64,000 nt of DNA from an uncultured beta proteobacterium (GTDB lineage Bacteria; Pseudomonadota; Gammaproteobacteria; Burkholderiales; SG8-41): assembly GCA_903889565.1 (NCBI GenBank), contig CAISYC010000005.1, forward strand, positions 142,921-206,920, in the 5' to 3' direction. The position numbers and the translations under genes are program-made. This document shows, piece after piece, positions 24,785 to 31,993 of this stretch (position 1 is the first letter of the stretch; each line of letters starts with the position of its first letter). Under the pieces are notes generated by a model. That model did not search any database. It was not told the origin of the DNA and saw nothing but the letters and a program-made list of their open reading frames with translations.

Positions 24785-26305
24785 TCAGGCCTGCAGCAGC
24801 GGGCGCAACAGCCTCAGGTTGTTGACGCGCTCGATGTTCCACACCGCCGCGATCAATTCGGCCGCGCGTTTTTTACCGAGCACCGGCGCGCACAGGCCGA
24901 GGCATTTCTCGCCGACCTCTTCGCGCGTCATCGGGTTCTGCGCCATGCCGCGCACTTCGAGCACGCGGTGGCGCAGTTCACGGCCGTCGCGCAACCGGAT
25001 TTCCATGATCGCCTGCCGCACCGGCCGCACGCGATCCATTTCATCGTCGCCGTAGAGTTCGACCCGGCGCCGCAATTCGAGGACCTTCGGATCCTGCATG
25101 CGCGCCATGTCGTTGGCCGAACTCAGCGTAACGGTACCGTCGAGCAGCATCACCGCCAGCAGATGCTGCAGCGAGATATTCGGCATGGTGCGGTTGTTGA
25201 CGGTGTCCGCCCCCTGATGCGACAGGCGCACGACGATTTTTTCGATATCGGCGGCCTTCAGATTGTGCGTCTTCATCAAATAGGACATCGCATCGAGCGG
25301 CGCCTGGATCGGGCCGCCGACCGACCAGCGCTTGATGTTGGTTTTGCCGACCTCGAACAGCTCGCCGAGTCCGCGCGCGAGTATCTCCGGATCGGTTTGC
25401 GCAATGCCATAGGCGGCGAAAAAATTCTGGTCGCCGGCAAACATGTCCTCGACGTTGGTCCAACCCAACTGCACCATGGTCGCGGCAGCGATGCCATTGC
25501 GGCCCGGCATGCCGCCGTACAGAAAGGCCTTGCCGACGTGCTCGCGGTCCTGCGGAAAATTGGACACACCCGAAGCCTGCTGCGCCGCGAACGACAACAG
25601 GTGGCGCACCTGATCGAAATTGAATTTGAGGAGCGACCCGGCCGCCGCCGCCGCGCCGAAGGTGCAACCGAAGCCGTGCGTATCGCGTCCGGCCGCGCTG
25701 AATTTATCGCCGCCCATCGCCAGCGACATTCTGACGCTGATGTCGTAACCCAGCGCAACGGCGCGCAGCAGCGCGATGCCACCGGCTTTCTCACGCTCGG
25801 CCATGGCCAGCGCCGCCGGCACCACGCCGGCGCCCGGATGCAGCACTGCGAGCGCGTGCGTGTCGTCGGTTTCATCCGCATGCGCGAGCATGCCGCCGGT
25901 CAGCGCGGCATTACCGGCATTGGTGATGAGGCGCGTGCCCGGCACGCAGGCCTCGGCGGTGCCGCCCAGCGTCTTCACATAAGCCATCGCGCGTGCGCCG
26001 GGCAGCAGGCGCGTGCCCGACACCATCGCCGCCAGCGTGTCGAGCAGATGATGCTTGGTGGCCTCGGTAACCGCATCCGGCAATGGCGTAGTCGCGGCCC
26101 CTGCAACATAGGTCGCCACCGTACGCATCAACGGTGAAATCACAACGGGTTTATCCGGGTCCGCGCCTTCGCCCGCGACGGCAATGGGATGCGCGGCTTT
26201 GGCCGGCTGCGCCTCCACGTCAAACCCCGCGGTGGCCATCACTGCGCCGGCAACTCCGCCTTGCAAAAACCGGCGCCTGTCTGCGCTGAATTGCGACTCA
26301 CTCAT
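24785..26305 (-). CDS. MmgE/PrpD family protein with a Tat signal peptide
   Basis: A 506-residue protein. The ATG at 26305 follows GGAGGAGG and starts a twin-arginine leader (SADRRRFLQGGVAGAVMATA). The MmgE/PrpD body begins near residue 60 (HHLLDTLAAMVSG) and includes HADETDDTHALAVLHPGAGV and KRWSVGGPIQAPLDAM. Family members such as 2-methylcitrate dehydratase and iminodisuccinate epimerase are cytoplasmic, so an exported version is unusual and suggests work in the periplasm on a ligand also bound by Bug receptors. It is divergent from the selenoprotein operon with 166 bp between. The paralogue at 31994 has no signal peptide. Confidence 0.83.
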   Translation of the reverse strand: MSESQFSADRRRFLQGGVAGAVMATAGFDVEAQPAKAAHPIAVAGEGADPDKPVVISPLMRTVATYVAGAATTPLPDAVTEATKHHLLDTLAAMVSGTRLLPGARAMAYVKTLGGTAEACVPGTRLITNAGNAALTGGMLAHADETDDTHALAVLHPGAGVVPAALAMAEREKAGGIALLRAVALGYDISVRMSLAMGGDKFSAAGRDTHGFGCTFGAAAAAGSLLKFNFDQVRHLLSFAAQQASGVSNFPQDREHVGKAFLYGGMPGRNGIAAATMVQLGWTNVEDMFAGDQNFFAAYGIAQTDPEILARGLGELFEVGKTNIKRWSVGGPIQAPLDAMSYLMKTHNLKAADIEKIVVRLSHQGADTVNNRTMPNISLQHLLAVMLLDGTVTLSSANDMARMQDPKVLELRRRVELYGDDEMDRVRPVRQAIMEIRLRDGRELRHRVLEVRGMAQNPMTREEVGEKCLGLCAPVLGKKRAAELIAAVWNIERVNNLRLLRPLLQA

Positions 26306-26471
26306 GAGCGACCTCCTCCGAGGCTGTGGTTTTATTCGATTATGCGGCCATATTGTTGCGCGCACCGCGCATTTGAAATCCCGTTTCTTGACAGTGCCGG
26401 CGCGGGCGCGGTATATCAATTCATCCTGCGGCGCCCGTCGCGTGCCGTGCGGCATACCGTTAGAGGCCTTC

Positions 26472-27017
26472 ATGAATCGCACGATTAAACTGGTCACGCC
26501 CGATGCGCCACCACCGAAGCCTGCGGCGGCGCCCGAGGTCACGCGTCGCAAACTCGACCCGACAGGCATCCGTTTGGGCGTGCTCGACAACAGCAAGGGC
26601 AACGCCGATCACCTGTTGCGAATGATCGTCGACGGCGTGCGCGCCGAGATTCCCGTCAAGTCGGTGGTGTCGCTGCGCAAACCGCACGTCACCTTTCCGG
26701 CAACGAGGGAGGTGCTGGACCAGTTGGAGGCGGAAGCCGACGTGGTCATCAGCGCGATGGCCGATTGAGGGGCCTGCACGTCGTGGAGTGTCCACGACAT
26801 GACCCAGATGCACAAACGCGGCGTGCTCGCCGCAGTGATCTGCTCCGACCCGTTCCGCACGCTTGGCACGACGCAGGCGCGCGTGCTTGGCGTGCCGGCA
26901 CTCCCGCTGGTGATGATCGCGCATCCGCTGGGCGGCCTGTCGATTGAACAGGTCGAGGGCCGCGCGCTGGTGGCAATTCCGCAGGTGATCAAGTTGATCA
27001 AGGACAATCTGTCGTGA
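26472..27017 (+). CDS. UGSC-family selenoprotein with in-frame TGA read as selenocysteine
   Basis: The frame starts at the ATG at 26472 behind AGAGG, reaches TGA at 26766-26768 (codon 99) and then continues open for 82 more codons to the TGA at 27015-27017. Read through, the junction is ISAMAD-U-GACTSWSVHD, which matches the UGSC family motif (Sec/Cys-Gly-x-Cys followed by TSWSVHD). Downstream PLVMIAHPLGG is also family-like. Sec99 and Cys102 form a UxxC pair of the redox type. A hairpin right after the TGA fits a bacterial SECIS. The stop overlaps the next start (GTGA). Biochemical role unknown. If decoded as a stop, the product would be a 98-residue stub lacking the motif. Confidence 0.87.
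26766..26798 (+). promoter_or_regulatory. UGA codon plus SECIS-like hairpin
   Basis: After the TGA at 26766-26768 and an 11-base spacer comes a perfect 8-bp stem: GTCGTGGA (26780-26787) pairs with TCCACGAC (26791-26798) around GTG. Bacterial SECIS elements are hairpins in the coding region just 3' of the UGA, with a small apical loop carrying a G early and lying roughly 16-37 nt from the UGA; this one has its loop about 20 nt away and begins with G. The hairpin is in-frame coding sequence for the conserved TSWSVHD residues. Confidence 0.75.
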
Positions 27018-28129
27018 GCAACCTTGACGATCTGCTCAAAAACGACGGTGCCAGCATCGACGCCGATGACGATTTCGAGGCGATCAACGCACTGTATCTC
27101 GAACGCGGCTGGAGCGACGGCCTGCCGATCGTGCCGCCGACCACGGCACGCGTCGAGAAGATGCTGGCCTACTGCGACCGCCCGTGGAACGAGCCAATCG
27201 CAAAAATTCCGCCGCGCTGGGGCGAGGCGACGCCGCTGCGGCTGGCCGCCAATGCAGTGATGGCCGGCTGCAAGCCCGAATACTTCCCGCTCTACCTGCT
27301 TGCCATCGAAGCGATGTGCGAGGAACAATTCAATCTCTACGGCATTCAGGCAACCACCCATATGTGCGCGCCGCTGGTGATCGTCAACGGCCCGGTCGTG
27401 CAGGAGCTCGGCATCAACGGCGGCCACAACGCCTTCGGCCCCGGCACGCACAGCAATGCGACCATCGGGCGTGCGATCCGTCTGGCGCTCGTCAACATCG
27501 GCGGCGCGATTCCGAAAACCGGCGACATGTCCACCTTCGGCTCGCCGGCGAAATACAGCTATCTTGTCGCCGAAAACGAGGCCGAGAGCCCGTGGGAGCC
27601 GCTGCACGTCGAACGCGGCTTTCCCGCGGAGGCGAGTACCGTCACGGTGGTCGGCGCCGAATGCCCGCACAACGTCAACGATCACGAAAGTCTCAACGCC
27701 GAGGGCATCCTGACCACGATCGCCGGCACCATGATGGATGCAGGCTCCAACGATCCCTGCTACGAAGCACAACCGGTCGCGGTGCTCGGACCCGAGCATG
27801 CCAAAACCATCGCGCAGGACGGCTACTCCAAAATGGACGTCAAGAAATTTCTGCAGGCGCACGGCCAGCTGCCGCTCGGCAAATTCTCGAAGGAGAACAT
27901 CGAACGCCGCCTGCGCGTGAAAATCGCCGACCGGCTGGCCAATGCGCCGCTCGACGCGCTGGTGCCGATGGTGCAACGCGCCGAAGACCTGATCGTGATT
28001 GTCATCGGCGGCGCCGGCAAGCACTCCGCCTATATCCATACCTTCGGCGCCACGCAATCAGTGACGCGCGCGCTCAAAACAAAAGACGGCCGGCTCGCGA
28101 AATCGGTACAGGATTTCAGGCAAAATTAG
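27014..28129 (+). CDS. Conserved protein of unknown function coupled to the UGSC selenoprotein
   Basis: A 371-residue cytoplasmic protein starting at a GTG that overlaps the selenoprotein stop by four bases, so the two are translationally coupled. I do not recognise a characterised family. Visible features: an acidic N-terminus, LYLERGWSDGLPIVPPTTAR, a cysteine-rich middle (MAGCKPEYF, AMCEEQF, THMCAPLVIVNGP), GHNAFGPGTHSNATIGRAIR and GAECPHNVNDHES. The Gly/His/Asn-rich blocks look like an active site. Given the coupling to a UxxC protein, the two may form one enzyme. That is inference from context only. Confidence 0.7.
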   Translation: MSNLDDLLKNDGASIDADDDFEAINALYLERGWSDGLPIVPPTTARVEKMLAYCDRPWNEPIAKIPPRWGEATPLRLAANAVMAGCKPEYFPLYLLAIEAMCEEQFNLYGIQATTHMCAPLVIVNGPVVQELGINGGHNAFGPGTHSNATIGRAIRLALVNIGGAIPKTGDMSTFGSPAKYSYLVAENEAESPWEPLHVERGFPAEASTVTVVGAECPHNVNDHESLNAEGILTTIAGTMMDAGSNDPCYEAQPVAVLGPEHAKTIAQDGYSKMDVKKFLQAHGQLPLGKFSKENIERRLRVKIADRLANAPLDALVPMVQRAEDLIVIVIGGAGKHSAYIHTFGATQSVTRALKTKDGRLAKSVQDFRQN

Positions 28130-28174
28130 GCCTTCCACCACCGACACACCCCCATAAATCCGGAGAGGAAGAGC

Positions 28175-28600
28175 ATGAAGATCAAACGCATCGAACACGT
28201 CGGCGTCGTCGTCAAGGATGTCGAAAAGAGCCGCGCATTGTGGGAAGGCTGTTTCGGCATCAAGTTGGACAGCGTGGAAACCAATCCGACCAAACCGGTG
28301 AAACTGGCAATTTATCCGGTCGGCGAATCGATGGTCGAACTGATCGCCGGCACCACGCCCGACAGCAAACATCAGAAGATGGTCGCCGAAGGCAAAGGCG
28401 GCATCAACCATCTGTGCTTCGAAGTCGAGAACATCGACGAGGCGCTGGCCGAACTGAAATTGAAAGGCATTCCGCTGCTGGACGAGGTGCCGCGCCACGG
28501 CCACGCCGGCTGCCGCATCGCCTTCATCGATCCGTCGGCGACGGAAAACTGCCTGATCGAACTCGCAGAACTGCCGAAGGGACACGCGCCCGCGCACTAG
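28175..28600 (+). CDS. VOC-fold epimerase, methylmalonyl-CoA epimerase-like
   Basis: A 141-residue protein with two betaalphabetabetabeta units of the vicinal-oxygen-chelate fold. The four metal ligands expected for methylmalonyl-CoA epimerase are all present: His8 (RIEHVGVVV), Glu55 (SMVELIAG), His79 (GINHLCFEV) and Glu129 (CLIELAE). It would interconvert epimers of an acyl-CoA such as methylmalonyl- or ethylmalonyl-CoA; no mutase gene is nearby, so the substrate may differ. GGAGAGGAAGAGC precedes the ATG. It follows the unknown coupled gene by 45 bp. Confidence 0.82.
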   Translation: MKIKRIEHVGVVVKDVEKSRALWEGCFGIKLDSVETNPTKPVKLAIYPVGESMVELIAGTTPDSKHQKMVAEGKGGINHLCFEVENIDEALAELKLKGIPLLDEVPRHGHAGCRIAFIDPSATENCLIELAELPKGHAPAH

Positions 28601-28616
28601 ACGCGGGCCGCTGCAA

Positions 28617-28667
28617 ACGCGGCGGCGGCACGGTCCGTGAATCCACGGTTGCGCGCCGCCCGTTTTT
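28617..28667 (+). terminator. Possible terminator before the CoA-transferase gene
   Basis: GGCGGC (28621-28626) can pair with GCCGCC (28655-28660), enclosing an inner CCGTG/CACGG hairpin, and CGTTTTT follows at once. It lies between the VOC gene and the CoA-transferase gene, so the CoA-transferase may have its own promoter or depend on read-through. Confidence 0.5.
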
Positions 28668-28698
28668 ATTTTCCCCATCGCATTTTCCACAGGCACTC

Positions 28699-29898
28699 AT
28701 GACCCGCCCGCTCGACAACGTCACCATTATCGATCTGACCCACGCCCTCGCCGGCCCCTATTGTTCGACCATGCTGGCCGACTACGGCGCCAATGTGATC
28801 AAACTCGAACCGCCGGGCGCGGGCGACCTCGCGCGCGCATGGGGCTCGCCGGTGCCGGGCCCGGATTATTCGTACTTCGTCACGATTCATCGCAACAAGC
28901 GCAGCATCGTCGTCGATCTGAAAAAGCCGGAAGGCAAGGCACTCTTCTTCAAGCTGATCGAGAAAGCCGATGTGGTGCTGGAAAACTTCCGTGTCGGTGC
29001 GTTGAACCGTCTCGGCCTCGGCTATGAAGAAGCGAAGAAGCGCAACCGCGGCATCATCTATTGCTCGGTATCCGGCTTCGGTCAGGACGGCCCCTACAAG
29101 GATCGCGCCGCGCTCGACCTGATTCTGCAGGCGGAGTCCGGCATGATCAGCTGCACCGGCGAAGCCGGCGGTCGCGGCGTGCGCTGCGGCGTGTCGATCG
29201 CCGACCTCGCCGCCGGCATGAATGCCGCCTACGGCGTGATGCTGGCACTTCGCATGAAAGAAAAAACCGGCGAAGGCCAGCATATCGACGTCTCGATGAT
29301 GGAAGGCCAGATTTCGCTGTTGTGCACCACCATCGGCAACTATTACGCCAATGGCGAGCTGCCTAAACCGCAGGGCAATGCCTATCCGGTGGTTGTGCCT
29401 TACCAGACCTTTCAAACGAAGACGCGCGACCTCGCGCTCGCCATCGCCGGCCAAAAGCTTTGGAAGATTTTCTGCCCGGTGATCGGCGCGCCCGAACTCA
29501 CCGACGATCCGCTCTATGCGACCGGCCCGCTGCGCATGAAAAACCGCGAATCGCTGGTGCCGAAGCTGCAGGCCATCTTCATGACCCGATCGTACGAGGA
29601 ATGGGAACAACTGCTGCTCGCCAACAACGTGCCGGTCGGCGCCATCAACAACATCGAGCAGGTGATGGAGCACCCGCAGATCAAGGCGCGCGGCGTCATG
29701 ATCGAAACCGCGCATCCGAAAGCCGGCAAGGTCAAACAGGTGCGCTCGCCGCTGCGGCTGCCCGCGATGCCGCCGATGCCGGACACGCCGGCGCCGCTGC
29801 ACGGCCAGCACAGCTCGGAAATCCTGCGTGAGGTTTTGAAGCTCGACGACGACGCAATTGCCGCGCTTAAAAAAGCCGGCGTTGTCGGCGGCGACTAG
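28699..29898 (+). CDS. Family III CoA-transferase (CaiB/BaiF)
   Basis: A 399-residue enzyme beginning MTRPLDNVTIIDLTHALAGP. The family III signature ADYGANVIKLEPPGAGD is at residues 27-43, and Asp169 (in GVSIADLAAGM) falls at the position of the catalytic Asp169 of formyl-CoA transferase. It moves CoA between carboxylic acids through an aspartyl-CoA anhydride. It is the last gene of the rightward selenoprotein cluster, 98 bp after the VOC gene. Substrate not deducible, but CoA activation of an acid then epimerised by the VOC protein is a coherent reading. Confidence 0.88.
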   Translation: MTRPLDNVTIIDLTHALAGPYCSTMLADYGANVIKLEPPGAGDLARAWGSPVPGPDYSYFVTIHRNKRSIVVDLKKPEGKALFFKLIEKADVVLENFRVGALNRLGLGYEEAKKRNRGIIYCSVSGFGQDGPYKDRAALDLILQAESGMISCTGEAGGRGVRCGVSIADLAAGMNAAYGVMLALRMKEKTGEGQHIDVSMMEGQISLLCTTIGNYYANGELPKPQGNAYPVVVPYQTFQTKTRDLALAIAGQKLWKIFCPVIGAPELTDDPLYATGPLRMKNRESLVPKLQAIFMTRSYEEWEQLLLANNVPVGAINNIEQVMEHPQIKARGVMIETAHPKAGKVKQVRSPLRLPAMPPMPDTPAPLHGQHSSEILREVLKLDDDAIAALKKAGVVGGD

Positions 29899-29917
29899 AG
29901 GCCTCGCACTCGCGATG

Positions 29918-29947
29918 TCGTCATACCCGCGAATGCGGGTATCCAGA
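29918..29947. repeat. Short dispersed-type palindrome
   Basis: The segment TCATACCCGCGAATGCGGGT continuing ATCCAG has 7-bp arms TACCCGC/GCGGGTA (29924-29930, 29935-29941). This is the form of the widespread TCATTCCCGC-N-GCGGGAATCC intergenic palindromes of Proteobacteria. It lies between convergent genes and could also act as a terminator. Only one copy was seen in the window. Confidence 0.6.
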
Positions 29948-29990
29948 AGAGAATCCGGGGCGCCGCCTTCAGGGGCGTGACAGCCCTGGT

Positions 29991-30986
29991 TTACTTCGGC
30001 TTCTGGATGAAGCCGACGCCGGTCAGGAAAACAATCATCTCTTCGCGGTTGCGCGCGAGATAACGCGCGAAGTCGGCGCCATTCATATAGATGTCTTCAT
30101 AGGCATTGCGCCGCGCGAAATCCTTCCACGCCGGATGCTCGTGCACGCGCTTCAATACCGCCTCCATCGTCACGACGGCCTCCCTCGGCACGCCCGCCGG
30201 CATCGCAAAACCGCGACCGGTACCGGTGACGATCGGGTAACCCATCTCCTTCATGGTCGGCACCGCGGTTGCGACGGCCGCGCGTTTGTCGGTTGTCACG
30301 GCAAGCAGGCGCAACCTGCCGCCCTCGACCAGCGGCATCGTTTCGCTGATATTTTCGGTCGTCAGCAGCACGTGGCCGCCGACCACCGCCAGCGCGGCGT
30401 CCATGCCGCTTTTGAATATCACGCTCTTGAATTTCGCGCCGAGATCGCGCTCCATCAGGAACAGCACCTGGCGACCGAAACCCGTCGCCGAAGTGACGCC
30501 CGCCGATTGTGTGTTCGGCTCGCGCCTGGCAGCCTCGATCAATTCCCTGACGTTGGTGTATTTCGAATCGGCCGCCACCGCAACGACCTGCGCGTCGAGA
30601 CCGAAAAACGCCAGCGGCGTGAAATTCTCCAGTCCCAGATCGGTATCAGGCCGCGCCGCCACCGCGAGCAGCGTGCCGGTGCCGACGCCCAATATGTAAT
30701 GGGGATCGCCGTGTTTGCTCTTGATGAAATTGAACGCGATGGCGCCGCCCCCGCCGGTGCGGTTATTGACGTTAACCGGCTGCGGCAATAATTTTTCCTT
30801 GGTGATGATTTCGGTCACCACGCGCGCAAACTGGTCGGGGCCGCCGCCGGGTCCGCTGTGCACCACGAATTCGACCGGTTTCGACGGAAATGTCTGCGCG
30901 CCCGATGATGCAGCCGCCAGCAACAACGCCAGCAGCGCTGCGCGCCGCCGGCAGCGCGCGTCAAAATGACTGCTGTGCACGGGCAT
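29991..30986 (-). CDS. TctC-like periplasmic solute receptor (divergent Bug member)
   Basis: A 331-residue receptor with a signal peptide to AAASSGAQTFPSKPVEFV. Compared with the other receptors it is closer to classical TctC: VHSGPGGGPDQFARVVTEII, VNVNNRTGGGGAIAFNFI, and no HVPYKG motif (FKSVIFKSGMDAALA instead). The receptor at 33420-34424 shares these traits, so two distinct subtypes are mixed in one operon. Last gene of the minus-strand array, 29 bp after the preceding Bug gene. Confidence 0.85.
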   Translation of the reverse strand: MPVHSSHFDARCRRRAALLALLLAAASSGAQTFPSKPVEFVVHSGPGGGPDQFARVVTEIITKEKLLPQPVNVNNRTGGGGAIAFNFIKSKHGDPHYILGVGTGTLLAVAARPDTDLGLENFTPLAFFGLDAQVVAVAADSKYTNVRELIEAARREPNTQSAGVTSATGFGRQVLFLMERDLGAKFKSVIFKSGMDAALAVVGGHVLLTTENISETMPLVEGGRLRLLAVTTDKRAAVATAVPTMKEMGYPIVTGTGRGFAMPAGVPREAVVTMEAVLKRVHEHPAWKDFARRNAYEDIYMNGADFARYLARNREEMIVFLTGVGFIQKPK

Positions 30987-31015
30987 TCCCCTCGTTATTC
31001 GATAAGACCCGGATC

Positions 31016-31993
31016 TTATTCCGGTTGTATCTTCGCCGCGCGGACGATTTCGGCGTATTTGCGGATCTCTGCTTTGACGAAGCCGCCGAACTCGAGCGGC
31101 GTGTCGGCAACCGGATCATAACCGGCGGCGACGATCGCCTCGCGGATACGCGGCAGCTGCAATGCTTGTCGTATTTCGGCGTACATCCGTTGCACGACGG
31201 CTGACGGCGTTTTCGCCGGCGCAAACCAGCCGTCCCAGTTGCCAACAAAACGGTATCCGGGCACGGTTTCGCCGATGGTCGGCACCTCGGGCAATGCCGC
31301 CAACCGCGCGGTGCCTGTGAAGCCCAGTGCCTTGACGCGACCGGTCTTGATGTACTGGGTGGCAATGATGGGCGGCGCAAAACTCAGCTGCACTTCGCCG
31401 CCGAGCAATGCGGTCACCGCGGGCGCCGCGCCCTTGTAAGCGATATGCAGCAGTTCGACGCCGGCGCGCAGGTTGAACAATTCACCGGCCAGATGCTGAC
31501 CATTGCCGAAACCCGGCGTGCCATACGCAATGCGGCTACCCTTTTTCGCCAGTGCGATAAGTTCCGCCACCGTATTGGCCGGCACTCCGGCGTTGGCGAT
31601 CAGCATGTAGCCGCTGCCCAGCGCCAGATTGGTCACCGGCAGGATGTCGCGCTCGGTGTCGTAGGGCAGCTTGCGGTAAACACTGGGGTTGATCGTAATG
31701 GCGACTGTGTTGACCAGCCAGGTATAGCCGTCGGGCTGCGCCTTGGCCACGATGTCGGTAGCGATGATGCCGTTGGCGCCGGCACGGTTATCGACCACCA
31801 GCGACCAGCCGGTCTGCTTTTCGATTTGCGCCGCCACCGGACGCCCGATCAGGTCGGCGGCGCCGCCGGGCGCGCCGGAGACGACGATGCGGACCGGGCG
31901 CGCCGGATACTCTGCCGCGATCACCGGCACAGCCAACGCCACGACCATCACCGAGCATCCTGCCACTCCACACACGCTCGCAGGACGCATCAT
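31016..31993 (-). CDS. Bug/TctC-family periplasmic solute receptor
   Basis: A 325-residue receptor with a signal peptide to PVIAAEYPARPV. Landmarks: VVSGAPGGAADLIGRPV, LVVDNRAGANGII, QPDGYTWLVN, LLHIAYKGAAPAVT and PEVPTIGETVPGY. Its ATG directly abuts the TAA of the upstream MmgE/PrpD gene (TAAATG), so expression of the enzyme and this receptor must be tightly linked. Confidence 0.88.
   Translation of the reverse strand: MMRPASVCGVAGCSVMVVALAVPVIAAEYPARPVRIVVSGAPGGAADLIGRPVAAQIEKQTGWSLVVDNRAGANGIIATDIVAKAQPDGYTWLVNTVAITINPSVYRKLPYDTERDILPVTNLALGSGYMLIANAGVPANTVAELIALAKKGSRIAYGTPGFGNGQHLAGELFNLRAGVELLHIAYKGAAPAVTALLGGEVQLSFAPPIIATQYIKTGRVKALGFTGTARLAALPEVPTIGETVPGYRFVGNWDGWFAPAKTPSAVVQRMYAEIRQALQLPRIREAIVAAGYDPVADTPLEFGGFVKAEIRKYAEIVRAAKIQPE

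Noticed and set aside
26472-26768. Stand-alone 98-residue gene ending at the TGA, with a second small gene starting at 26799
   Set aside because: Splitting ignores the uninterrupted frame, the UGAC-TSWSVHD motif across the TGA and the hairpin right after it; the 26799 start has no proper ribosome site.
26766-26768. TGA as a nonsense mutation making a pseudogene
   Set aside because: The rest of the frame is intact, overlaps the next gene by GTGA, and a Sec at this exact place is the family hallmark.
27184-28698. Plus-strand extension upstream of the CoA-transferase frame
   Set aside because: It overlaps the unknown and VOC genes in another frame; CaiB/BaiF homology begins at the ATG at 28699.
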